64,000 nt of DNA from Drosophila pseudoobscura (lineage: Eukaryota > Arthropoda > Insecta > Diptera > Drosophilidae). Of this stretch, positions 37,535 through 47,968 are shown in pieces (position 1 is the stretch's first letter; each line of letters opens with the position of its first letter). The translations under genes were made by a program, and so were the position numbers. The stretch spans positions 3,162,001 through 3,226,000 of the forward strand of contig NC_046683.1 in the NCBI RefSeq assembly GCF_009870125.1, read 5' to 3'. The notes beneath the pieces are model-generated. The model saw only the letters and a program-made list of their open reading frames with translations. It had not been told where the DNA came from and did no database searches.

Positions 37535-40500
37535 TCGCTGAGCTGAATGTCCAGACAAGAAAAACTGCAGCAGCTCTTGTCTCCAGCCAGGCGGAAGTAG
37601 AATCCAAGAAAAGACAGCTGGAAACTACAAATGCGGCACTGGAGAAAATAGCTACTTGCTTAGCTACTCATGGTCCAAGCATCAGAGTTGGCTGATCACA
37701 GATGTGGACAAAGACAAAAGTTTGACCAGTCGCAATAGAGCGGTGGTGAAACGCATGCTGTTCAAGACGAATACGCTCGGCCATGCGGATATTCAAAAAA
37801 AACATTGAGACCAAAAAGTACACGTACTTGACAGAGTTTCTTATTGATTTGCTCGACTTGCATCTAGCATATTTTTTGATGCTCAAAATCTGGCATCACT
37901 GGCCCAGAGAACACAAATTCCCCAACCTGGGTGGTGAGCTGAGCTGAATGTCCAGACAAGAAAAACTGCGGCAGCTCTTGTCTCCAGCCAGGTGGAAGTA
38001 GAATCCAAGAAAAGACAGCTGGAAACTACAAATGCGGCACTGGAGAAAATAAAGAGCTTAGTTGCTTGCTTAGCTACTCATGGTCCAAGCATCAGAGTTG
38101 GCTGATCACAGATGTGGACAAAGACAAAAGTTTGACCAGTCGCAATAGAGCGGTGGTGAAACGCATGCTGTTCAAGACGAATACGCTCGGCCATGCGGAT
38201 ATTCAAAAAAAACATTGATACCAAAAAGTACACGTACTTGACAGAGTTTCTTATTGATTTGCTCGACTTGCATCTAGCATATTTTTTGATGCTCAAAATC
38301 TGGCATCACTGGCCCAGAGAACACAAATTCCCCAACCTGGGTGGTGAGCTGAGCTGAATGTCCAGACAAGAAAAACTGCGGCAGCTCTTGTCTCCAGCCA
38401 GGTGGAAGTAGAATCCAAGAAAAGACAGCTGGAAACTACAAATGCGGCACTGGAGAAAATAAAGAGCTTAGTTGCTTGCTTAGCTACTCATGGTCCAAGC
38501 ATCAGAGTTGGCTGATCACAGATGTGGACAAAGACAAAAGTTTGACCAGTCGCAATAGAGCGGTGGTGAAACGCATGCTGTTCAAGACGAATACGCTCGG
38601 CCATGCGGATATTCAAAAAAACATTGATACCAAAAAGTACACGTACTTGACAGAGTTCCTTATTGATTTGCTCGACTTGCATCTAGCATATTTTTTGATG
38701 CTCAAAATCTGGCATCACTGGCCCAGAGAACACAAATTCCCCAACCTGGGTGGTGAGCTGAGCTGAATGTCCAGACAAGAAAAACTGCGGCAGCTCTTGT
38801 CTCCAGCCAGGTGGAAGTAGAATCCAAGAAAAGACAGCTGGAAACTACAAATGCGGCACTGGAGAAAATAAAGAGCTTAGTTGCTTGCTTAGCTACTCAT
38901 GGTCCAAGCATCAGAGTTGGCTGATCACAGATGTGGACAAAGACAAAAGTTTGACCAGTCGCAATAGAGCGGTGGTGAAACGCATGCTGTTCAAGACGAA
39001 TACGCTCGGCCATGCGGATATTCAAAAAAACATTGATACCAAAAAGTACACGTACTTGACAGAGTTCCTTATTGATTTGCTCGACTTGCATCTAGCATAT
39101 TTTTTGATGCTCAAAATCTGGCATCACTGGCCCAGAGAACACAAATTCCCCAACCTGGGTGGTGAGCTGAGCTGAATGTCCAGACAAGAAAAACTGCGGC
39201 AGCTCTTGTCTCCAGCCAGGTGGAAGTAGAATCCAAGAAAAGACAGCTGGAAACTACAAATGCGGCACTGGAGAAAATAAAGAGCTTAGTTGCTTGCTTA
39301 GCTACTCATGGTCCAAGCATCAGAGTTGGCTGATCACAGATGTGGACAAAGACAAAAGTTTGACCAGTCGCAATAGAGCGGTGGTGAAACGCATGCTGTT
39401 CAAGACGAATACGCTCGGCCATGCGGATATTCAAAAAAACATTGATACCAAAAAGTACACGTACTTGACAGAGTTCCTTATTGATTTGCTCGACTTGCAT
39501 CTAGCATATTTTTTGATGCTCAAAATCTGGCATCACTGGCCCAGAGAACACAAATTCCCCAACCTGGGTGGTGAGCTGAGCTGAATGTCCAGACAAGAAA
39601 AACTGCGGCAGCTCTTGTCTCCAGCCAGGTGGAAGTAGAATCCAAGAAAAGACAGCTGGAAACTACAAATGCGGCACTGGAGAAAATAAAGAGCTTAGTT
39701 GCTTGCTTAGCTACTCATGGTCCAAGCATCAGAGTTGGCTGATCACAGATGTGGACAAAGACAAAAGTTTGACCAGTCGCAATAGAGCGGTGGTGAAACG
39801 CATGCTGTTCAAGACGAATACGCTCGGCCATGCGGATATTCAAAAAAAACATTGAGACCAAAAAGTACACGTACTTGACAGAGTTTCTTATTGATTTGCT
39901 CGACTTGCATCTAGCATATTTTTTGATGCTCAAAATCTGGCATCACTGGCCCAGAGAACACAAATTCCCCAACCTGGGTGGTGAGCTGAGCTGAATGTCC
40001 AGACAAGAAAAACTGCGGCAGCTCTTGTCTCCAGCCAGGTGGAAGTAGAATCCAAGAAAAGACAGCTGGAAACTACAAATGCGGCACTGGAGAAAATAAA
40101 GAGCTTAGTTGCTTGCTTAGCTACTCATGGTCCAAGCATCAGAGTTGGCTGATCACAGATGTGGACAAAGACAAAAGTTTGACCAGTCGCAATAGAGCGG
40201 TGGTGAAACGCATGCTGTTCAAGACGAATACGCTCGGCCATGCGGATATTCAAAAAAAACATTGATACCAAAAAGTACACGTACTTGACAGAGTTTCTTA
40301 TTGATTTGCTCGACTTGCATCTAGCATATTTTTTGATGCTCAAAATCTGGCATCACTGGCCCAGAGAACACAAATTCCCCAACCTGGGTGGTGAGCTGAG
40401 CTGAATGTCCAGACAAGAAAAACTGCGGCAGCTCTTGTCTCCAGCCAGGTGGAAGTAGAATCCAAGAAAAGACAGCTGGAAACTACAAATGCGGCACTGG

Positions 40501-41620
40501 AGAAAATAAAGAGCTTAGTTGCTTGCTTAGCTACTCATGGTCCAAGCATCAGAGTTGGCTGATCACAGATGTGGACAAAGACAAAAGTTTGACCAGTCGC
40601 AATAGAGCGGTGGTGAAACGCATGCTGTTCAAGACGAATACGCTCGGCCATGCGGATATTCAAAAAAACATTGATACCAAAAAGTACACGTACTTGACAG
40701 AGTTCCTTATTGATTTGCTCGACTTGCATCTAGCATATTTTTTGATGCTCAAAATCTGGCATCACTGGCCCAGAGAACACAAATTCCCCAACCTGGGTGG
40801 TGAGCTGAGCTGAATGTCCAGACAAGAAAAACTGCGGCAGCTCTTGTCTCCAGCCAGGTGGAAGTAGAATCCAAGAAAAGACAGCTGGAAACTACAAATG
40901 CGGCACTGGAGAAAATAAAGAGCTTAGTTGCTTGCTTAGCTACTCATGGTCCAAGCATCAGAGTTGGCTGATCACAGATGTGGACAAAGACAAAAGTTTG
41001 ACCAGTCGCAATAGAGCGGTGGTGAAACGCATGCTGTTCAAGACGAATACGCTCGGCCATGCGGATATTCAAAAAAACATTGATACCAAAAAGTACACGT
41101 ACTTGACAGAGTTCCTTATTGATTTGCTCGACTTGCATCTAGCATATTTTTTGATGCTCAAAATCTGGCATCACTGGCCCAGAGAACACAAATTCCCCAA
41201 CCTGGGTGGTGAGCTGAGCTGAATGTCCAGACAAGAAAAACTGCGGCAGCTCTTGTCTCCAGCCAGGTGGAAGTAGAATCCAAGAAAAGACAGCTGGAAA
41301 CTACAAATGCGGCACTGGAGAAAATAAAGAGCTTAGTTGCTTGCTTAGCTACTCATGGTCCAAGCATCAGAGTTGGCTGATCACAGATGTGGACAAAGAC
41401 AAAAGTTTGACCAGTCGCAATAGAGCGGTGGTGAAACGCATGCTGTTCAAGACGAATACGCTCGGCCATGCGGATATTCAAAAAAACATTGATACCAAAA
41501 AGTACACGTACTTGACAGAGTTCCTTATTGATTTGCTCGACTTGCATCTAGCATATTTTTTGATGCTCAAAATCTGGCATCACTGGCCCAGAGAACACAA
41601 ATTCCCCAACCTGGGTGGCG
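37535..41620 (+). repeat. tandem array, ten ~409/410-bp monomers with higher-order structure
   Basis: The phrase TAGCTACTCATGGTCCAAGC recurs at 37,661, 38,071, 38,481, 38,890, 39,299, 39,708, 40,118, 40,528, 40,937 and 41,346, a period of 410,410,409,409,409,410,410,409,409. Variants mark types: A-run of 8 with GAGACC and GAGTTTC (copies 1, 6); A-run of 8 with GATACC and GAGTTTC (copies 2, 7); A-run of 7 with GATACC and GAGTTCC (copies 3-5, 8-10). The order is therefore one five-monomer block repeated, 2,047 bp apart. Each monomer starts with a helical coding-like stretch (LNVQTRKTAAALVSSQAEVE) and ends in sequence shared with the 2.4 kb unit. Open frames across monomers start at TTG, not ATG, and are broken in the 8-A types, so no protein is proposed. 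Confidence 0.95.
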
Positions 41621-42892
41621 GCCGCCGCCAGATAATTGTATTTCAATTTATTCAAATACTTCCGGACAAACTGAAGAAGATTCAGTTTAGTCAATAGATA
41701 TAAGAACAATTACTAGAAAAATAGCTATAAGAGAAAAAGGAATTGGTCCGAGAGCGCTTGGCGCCGGCCTTCTATATGTATATAGGAAAAGCAGCAGTCG
41801 GCGACGCAGCCGCGTCAAAATGGCTGATCCTCTGCTTTGCCGCAATGTATGTATGTATATGTGTTTGTATGGGAATGGGCAACACCACTGCAACACGCCG
41901 ACGGCAACAACCGCAACACGCCGACGGCAACCACCGCAACACGCCGACGGCAACCACCGCAACACGCCGACGGCAACCACCGCAACACGCCGACGGCAAC
42001 CACCGCAACACGCCGACGGCAACCACCTCAACACGCCGACGGCTACCACCGCAACACGCCGACGGCAACCACCGCACCACCAAATTGTACACGATAAGTA
42101 AGAATAAATTCTTATAAAGTAGAAGAGGGAGCATTGTGTCCGAACAGTCCAAAAAAAATTTGAGGACTGATGAGAAGCAGCTGACGTCGTCCTATTTATA
42201 AGTTAAGCAGCCCGCAGTCGACGTCCTCTGCCGGTACCATAATTCGATTTTTTTAACTGCGCAGCTGCGCCCGTCGCCTCAGAAACAGTGCTGCCAGAAC
42301 TTCAGAGTCATTAAAGCTAGATTAGAAAAAAAACGTTGAAAATGGCTACAATCGAAAGAAATAAGCTAAAAATATGGCTTTATTTTAATTTTTACCTAAA
42401 ATATAACATTATAAATTTTATCACAATCTGCCCTCATGCTACCAATATCGGCAAACCTGAAATTTTCAAAAAATGTCCACAATACCATCGGTTTTTTCTG
42501 GTCAGAGCTGCTGGTCTCTACTCTGCGCGCACACAAAAACTTTAAAGTACGTGCATTTATATGTATGTATGTGAGAGCGGCAGCAATGGCCGTTGCTGCG
42601 TCGTGAATATATGCACACATTAGAGATGGGCATGTTCACGATATTTTTCGACACGACCCAACACGGTACGAAAATAAACGCGGTCCTTGCCTCGGCCCCA
42701 CATTTATACCCGATATTCAGTCAGTATGTATGTACATATGTGAGCTTATGATTTATGTTACCTACACAATATATTGTATGTCTTTTGGTATCGCTGTTCG
42801 CGAAAAAAACATTTAATAATAATCGGTCGAACCGTTTGGAAGATTTGTACATATATGCTAGATTTGATCTGTTTCCATTTTTCTTTGCAATT
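41621..42892 (+). repeat. ~2.4 kb duplicated unit, right part resumed
   Basis: Continues directly from the last monomer and matches about 34,033-35,311 closely, differing mainly in minisatellite copy number and in lacking about 45 bp found after the array in copy 1. It then passes without break into the right half of the inverted-repeat element, which copy 1 lacks. Confidence 0.85.
41889..42078. repeat. 23-bp minisatellite, copy 2
   Basis: About eight copies of the same 23-bp unit as at 34,303, with single-base variants in the last three copies (ACCT, GGCTACC). The copy-number difference from the first array dates expansion or contraction to after the duplication. Confidence 0.9.
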
Positions 42893-43302
42893 CTTTGTTT
42901 AAATCTATCTTTCTCTCTATTTTTACACCAACACCAGAGCACACACAGTGCACGAGGGAGAGTGTGTGTGAGAGAGAGAGAGAATGAGTAAGCGAATAGA
43001 AGGCTTTGCGTTTCCGATGCATTTTCAATTGTTTCTTATGGCTATACTATTGATCAGATCTGATACAGATTCGTCAAGCTGCTAGATTTTGTAGATCCTT
43101 TGTAGGGGCAGACAGGGGAGTGCGAAATTTTGAAACAAACTGGACAACACTAGGAGTCAAACAAGACTAACAGACGGGTGAGCAGACGGCCGAACAGACA
43201 GAAATCGCTATATCGTCGCTGCTATTGATCTGATCAAGAATATGTATGTTTTTTCCCCACAAACCTAATACACCCATATACTCTTTTCGAGCATCGGGTA
43301 TA
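42705..43302. mobile_element. short non-autonomous element with terminal inverted repeats
   Basis: Bounded by TATACCCGAT (42,705-42,714) and its reverse complement ATCGGGTATA (43,293-43,302), about 598 bp, with no coding capacity and an internal GA run (42,965-42,983). The TATACCCGAT ends resemble abundant fly DINE-1/helentron-like or MITE-like repeats; class is uncertain. Its left half is also present at 35,120-35,311, cut off by the duplication junction. Confidence 0.5.
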
Positions 43303-44101
43303 ATGACCATACCTGCCTCGCAGATTAGCTATTATTGGAATCTGTCGACCTAAAAAAAATTAGAAAAGCTGAATAAAAATGGCATATTTTATTGATTTTT
43401 TTAAGAAAGTTTCTTTTTATTCATCCGCCGAATAAAAACGACTTCTCTGTATAAAAAAAAACACTTCAACATATTTAGTTCTAACAGAAAAAGAATCGAC
43501 GGTCAAGATCAGAAATTGAAGCAGAATAAGAACAAACAATTAATAATGATATAATAATATGGGCTTAATTTATCGTACAATTGGAAGGTTTCTATTTATT
43601 CTTCAATTTTTCTTTCTATCTTTGTTTTCTTATAGTTTTACTTAAACATTGCTCTCCCCTACAATCATTCTCTAAATGTCTATCTGTACCTCTCTAACGT
43701 GTCTTCTACAAACGAAGACAATTCACAAGAAAGTTATCTAAACACTTTTTATAAGTTTTCCTTTCTTTTGTTGCTGTGGTTGCTGGAGTATGTGCAGAAA
43801 TAGTTTGGAAATAATCAAATTCACTTTGTGGAAACTCTATGGAACTCATGGACTGTTTTCATTTTGCTGTAGTTACTTTTTTCTTGAATTAACACTAACA
43901 ATCTCTCGAAAAACGAAAAAAAAAATAATGATAATATTTCTATATATGACCGAAAATGATATATATCTCTACTCGTAAATAGTTGGGAAACTTAATGCTT
44001 TGCTCCCTACAGGATGAAATGGGGGGATTGTTGCTGGTGTTGTTTCAGTTGGAGTTGTTGGTCGAACTCGGTTGTTCTGTCCTGGAGCCCAGTCTTTGCA
44101 T
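43303..44101 (-). other. probable 3' untranslated region of TRAP-alpha
   Basis: AT-rich sequence downstream of the TRAP-alpha stop. On the minus strand an AATAAA signal lies near 43,416-43,421. No other coding signal is seen. Confidence 0.4.
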
Positions 44102-45379
44102 TTAGTCATCGCCCGCGGAACGCTTCACCTTGCGCTGCTTGGGACTTTGTTGGCTGGCCGCCTTGGGACTGGTCTGCTTTCCCGGCTTGGGCGAGGTCTT
44201 TGGCGTCTTCGACTTGGGAGGCGATTTCTCTGTGGAACAAAAAATTAAAATCTGCGGAAAGAGGTCTATCTATAAATGCGAACTTACGCAAAGCACGCAG
44301 CGTCTCCTGCGGGACCCAGTCGTAGTCGATGGTGCTGTCGTTGGCTGTTCCAGTTTCGATGACCTTCTTGGCAGCGGCACGCTTGCGCTTGCCTGAGCTG
44401 CCCAGCAAATACTGCTGGCCAATGACCAGGAGCAGGACCACAATGCCGGCCAGGAGGACATACAAGAAGAAGGTCTCACCGTCGAGTCCTTCATCGACCT
44501 CGGAGATAAGAACGGTCTCGTTGAAGACAGCCTCGTTGTACTGAATGCCGTTGGCATCCCGATAGGCCAGGGCAATGTTCAGTCCGAATGGACGTCCAGC
44601 AAACTGATCCGATGGCAAAAACGTGTACGAAACGGTCGACTCGAAGCCGGGCTTCACCTCACGATTGTAGGCCACCGCCGAGAAGTTCTGGATGAAGTAG
44701 TTGAAGTCCATGGGATAACGGAATGAGGCCTCGACCGTCTCGATCACAAACTCCTCGGCGCCCTTGTTGGTGAAGCCGATCAGGAATTCCACGGGCTTGC
44801 CACCGGGCAGATCCAGCTGCTGACCGGGCGTGTACAGAGGTTTGGTGAACAACAAATAAGTGTCCGCGTTCGGCGACGCGCTGCTCTCCTTGTCTGTGTC
44901 TTCGTCGGCATCGGCATCTTCACCAGTCACGGCTCCCTCTTCGCTGTCCACATCCACCAGATCGTCCTCAACAGCTTCCGCGGCATAGGCTCCGAATTTG
45001 TTTGCTATCCAAGGAAGAGAGAGCCACATACATGCAGCGACATGAGTACGAGTGAGAGTGAGAGGGAGGTAGGCCGAGACTATGAGGCGGAAGGCAATGC
45101 CAACTCAACACTTTTGGTGGCCATGAGCCAAGGAAGGTCAAAATTAGCGCCCACTCGGTCACATCGTCAGATGAAGCTGCTCCTGGCTGGAAACCTGGCG
45201 GCCACCTAGCACCTAGCAGCGACAGAGGCAGTGCCACGTATGCGCCCCCGGCCCTTCGGCCAAAAGGTGGCTGTGGCTGCGGCTGCGGCTGCATGGCCGA
45301 GATTTGTGTACTTACGTGCTGAGAAGGTGCAAATGACGATGGGAAGGACCATCAGCATTAAGAACATCAGATTCTTCAT
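44102..45379 (-). CDS. TRAPalpha: translocon-associated protein subunit alpha (TRAP-alpha/SSR1)
   Basis: Single-pass ER membrane subunit of the TRAP complex, which sits next to the Sec61 channel and aids translocation of secretory proteins. Exons on the minus strand are 45,316-45,379, 44,288-45,004 and 44,102-44,229 with GT-AG introns of 311 and 58 bp; the join gives 302 aa. Residues 1-21 (MKNLMFLMLMVLPIVICTFSA) are a signal peptide, about 33-62 an acidic luminal segment, about 70-195 the beta-rich luminal domain with sequons N128-F-S and N183-E-T, about 199-222 the membrane helix, followed by a basic cytosolic tail with repeated SPK motifs and ending SAGDD. Length matches the family (about 290-300 aa). 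It is divergent from RpS28, and an XBP1-type element lies upstream. The D. melanogaster counterpart is, from memory, l(1)G0320. Confidence 0.95.
45005..45315 (-). other. intron 1 of TRAP-alpha
   Basis: GTAAGT donor next to 45,316 and TTGGATAG acceptor before 45,004. The 311 bp hold a GGCTGC-type run (45,272-45,293) and no coding signal. Confidence 0.85.
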
Positions 45380-45548
45380 GGTTTGTCTGATGCTTTTCAC
45401 TTGTGCTCGAGAGGAACGGAAATATAAAATATAAAAGCACGCTCTCAGACAACCGTCGTGCTCGGGAAAAATTGGCAGAGTGATGAAGAGATGGTAAGCA
45501 ACAAGCCGAAGGCAGCACGAAGCCAGCCGACTTTCACTGTCAAATGGC

Positions 45549-45563
45549 TACGTGGTGCCACGT
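45549..45563. promoter_or_regulatory. XBP1/ATF6-type UPR element upstream of TRAP-alpha
   Basis: TACGTGGTGCCACGT is a near-palindrome holding two ACGTGG/CCACGT cores; TGCCACGT matches the XBP1-preferred motif. It lies 170 bp upstream of the TRAP-alpha start codon. TRAP subunits are known unfolded-protein-response targets in animals, so the placement is sensible; binding is inferred. Confidence 0.5.
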
Positions 45564-46104
45564 CTAGGGTTGTCAGCCATTCCTGCCGAATGCCGCCAAT
45601 GGTTTGATTTGCGGTGTCAATATTCTCTAAAGGCTCCGCACCTGAATCCGATTGACTGAAACTAGCCCTTAATTAATTTGTCTGGTAATTTGGCATACTT
45701 TAATCAACCATTCATGGCAAATGTCAGCAAACATTGTTCTTTTTTCTCGCAGGCGACAGCTCTTGTTTCAAAGCAGTGCTGTAAAACTCCCAGGCTGTCA
45801 AAATTTTCAATAATTTTAAATAATTTACCAAATAACAATTAAATCAGCCTCAAAAACTCACTGTAAAATTAAGTTTAACATATCTCCATATTTTTGTCAA
45901 GGCTGTGACCACTTTTAGTTGATTTTACTCAAACCATTTGCCACTTGCAGCACTGCCCAGCCAATCGTCTATCGCCACGCAGCGCAGCCAACTTGACGTA
46001 CTCGGCCCGATAACCACCCTACTTCCTTTTTGCTTGTGGCTGCCTATTGAAGAGCAACTACACGTGAAGTCTCTGCGGCGAATCGAAGAAATTCAGGAAT
46101 AACC
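45564..46104. other. divergent intergenic region, TRAP-alpha and RpS28 promoters
   Basis: About 725 bp separate the two start codons, the proximal part belonging to TRAP-alpha. Toward RpS28 a pyrimidine tract ACTTCCTTTTTGC (about 46,020-46,033) looks like the terminal oligopyrimidine start typical of ribosomal protein genes, making the 5' UTR about 80 nt. TGTGACCACT near 45,903 resembles promoter motif 1 of fly housekeeping genes. Confidence 0.45.
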
Positions 46105-46302
46105 ATGGACAAACCAGTTGTTTGGGCTCGCGTGATGAAAGTTCTCGGCCGCACCGGCTCTCAGGGCCAGTGTACACAGGTCAAAGTGGAGTTCCTTGGG
46201 GAGCAGAACCGTCAGATTATCCGCAACGTGAAGGGACCCGTCCGCGAGGGCGACATCCTCACCCTGTTGGAGTCTGAACGTGAGGCCAGAAGGCTTCGCT
46301 AA
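46105..46302 (+). CDS. RpS28b: 40S ribosomal protein S28
   Basis: Small-subunit ribosomal protein eS28, near the mRNA exit and E site. Complete 65-aa protein, the family length, starting [20 protein letters not shown] and ending [10 protein letters not shown], with the OB-fold core and the invariant [20 protein letters not shown] region (about 44-63). The coding part lacks introns. The start is in good context (AACCATGG). A likely TOP tract about 80 nt upstream suggests growth-dependent translation. Downstream, GTTAGT (46,352) and TCTTACAG (46,414) could bound a 3' UTR intron, and AATAAATAAA lies at 46,544. It is head-to-head with TRAP-alpha and tail-to-tail with the next gene. Confidence 0.97.
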   Translation: MDKPVVWARVMKVLGRTGSQGQCTQVKVEFLGEQNRQIIRNVKGPVREGDILTLLESEREARRLR

Positions 46303-46560
46303 GGAAGCACCGCCGCCCGATGTTGTGGACTGCTTGATACTTATTATAAGGTTAGTACGAGCTGCACGGACACCAACTAAAACAGGACTAATTGCATTTT
46401 CCCGCCTCTTACAGATACACATTGGCAGATTGCTTGCACGAGGCGTGCCTCTGACAACAACACAACCCGTCGACTGCAACGGAAACTTGTAGCAAACATA
46501 ATAAATCGACCTAAATTCGCAGCAAATGTGGAAATGTGTTCTAAATAAATAAATTTCAAG
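46303..46560 (+). other. RpS28 3' untranslated region with possible intron
   Basis: ATAAG/GTTAGT at 46,351/46,352 and CGCCTCTTACAG/ATACAC at 46,414/46,415 make a plausible 63-nt UTR intron. Poly(A) signal AATAAA at 46,544-46,549. Confidence 0.5.
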
Positions 46561-46874
46561 TATTCCAGTGCTGAGAAAAAAAAAAACACCCAAACTGTTT
46601 TGCTTTTGGATTTGGATAAATATCCACCTTTTTTTTGTTTTTGTTTTGTGCTCTGTGAAAATAATCGGGCTACCGCCTGAGAGGGCTGGAGCCACATCGT
46701 AATCAGAAAAGACCACCCAAAGGCCATACTTGTTTGTGGCAAATCGAAGCTGGCATGTCTGTCGAGTAGCCCGCCCACCGCAGGGGTGATGAATTGTTCA
46801 ACTAATGGTTATTTCTATGCAAATATATTTGATTGACTGGCGTTAATACTATACAGCATTCTCTTTCTCGTGTG
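46561..46874. other. convergent intergenic spacer
   Basis: Between the RpS28 poly(A) signal and the stop of the 195-aa gene. Contains A- and T-runs and no coding signal; part is likely 3' UTR of the minus-strand gene. Confidence 0.5.
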
Positions 46875-47578
46875 TCAAGCAGTCAGCAGCGGGAGTGTCG
46901 CCTGTCGCTCGGCTTTGGCCAGGCCCATGCAGAGCACAGCCTCCTGGTGCTCGTCCAGCTGCAGATAAGTTTTGAACTCGTCCACCGTCCGCTGCTCCAG
47001 AATTAGTGGCAAGAACAGGCGGGAAACAATCTCCAGGCACTTGACTTGTGTTTGCAGACTGTGCAGAGATTCGTTCAGCCATTCCCGCCACTCGGCCACG
47101 GAGGTTGGACAGGGCTCTGGCTGTAGCTCGCCGCTCAAGTAAATGCATTCCGTGTCAAAGTCAGCCACATCGTTGGCCATTTCATCTAGCATTTCGTTCA
47201 TTTGCATGCTGCATACAGAAAAAAACGTAAAATGAGGATTCTAGAACCTTCTGGCAACTCACATGCTGTGGCAAATGGACTGATAGGCATCTTGGCATTC
47301 GGAGAGTAGGGCCGTCGCACAGCGCTCATCAGTGCTGTGGCTAAGAAGGGTACGATTACGATTAGTTGGGGCTAGGCTAGTTACACTTGATGTTAAACGC
47401 ACCCGGCCACCAGACGGTAGCGTTGGCTCCTGTCCCACAGACGATTCACGGGGGCCAGCAAATGTTGCGCCTGGCTGGAAAGGAATTCCTGGTAGCTGCG
47501 CAAGTTGGATGCTGTTTTTTGGAGGAGGTGGCCAAGGCGAGAGTTATAATGGCTATGGCGTTCATTGGCTAATGGCAT
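46875..47578 (-). CDS. uncharacterised 195-aa helical protein, CINP-like in layout
   Basis: Three exons on the minus strand, 47,403-47,578, 47,263-47,340 and 46,875-47,208, with introns of 62 and 54 bp (donors GTGCGT and GTGAGT, acceptors CTTCTTAG and TATGCAG). All junctions keep frame, giving 195 aa from ATG 47,578 (MPLANERHSHYNSRLGHLLQ). It is predominantly helical with an acidic middle (about 88-105), no signal peptide and no membrane segment. The order of a long N-terminal helical part, a short linker with a TxxEW/TxxxF-like motif (VAEWREWLNESLHSL, about 128-142) and a C-terminal helix resembles CDK2-interacting protein CINP, but the match is weak and made from memory. It shares a 390-bp divergent promoter region with Tim29. 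Confidence 0.85.
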
Positions 47579-47968
47579 CTCGTCCAAAATGTGTTGTTTT
47601 TTTTTACAGCAAAAAATGCATATGTTTTCGGCGGATAACCTCAGTGCTGGATAACGTGCGCAGATAAAAAAAAATTATAGTCATCGGGACCATAAAATAC
47701 GCCAGCAAATAAGATATGCTCAAATTTGTATTGGCAAAACATAACAGCTTATTTTCTTGCTTCTAATTCCATTCAAAATTGTCTAAATAATATTTATTGT
47801 GTTTTCGAAATCGCTCACATCGGTACATTTTCGCGTGGTACAGTATTTTCTTTGTTTCTAAATACAGTCACTCTAAACAGCTGTAAGACCTAGGAGGTTA
47901 TTTAATAATAAAAAAAATATTAATTAATGCCCGTTTTCCAAAATTGATCACAGAAACTAGCAGCTAAG
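47579..47968. other. divergent promoter region
   Basis: 390 bp between the starts of the 195-aa gene and Tim29, AT-rich with T- and A-runs. No TATA box stands out, which fits housekeeping promoters. Confidence 0.5.

Noticed and set aside
37535-41620. CRISPR-like or rRNA-type array
   Set aside because: Repeats of 409 bp without spacers in a fly genome; no similarity to rRNA or histone units seen.
38476-41697. Recurring 96-118-codon ORFs in the tandem monomers
   Set aside because: They begin at TTG, are broken in the monomers with an eight-A run, and include an inverted segment, so they are not a conserved protein.
44014-44544. Plus-strand ORFs opposite TRAP-alpha
   Set aside because: Antisense shadows of a well-supported gene.
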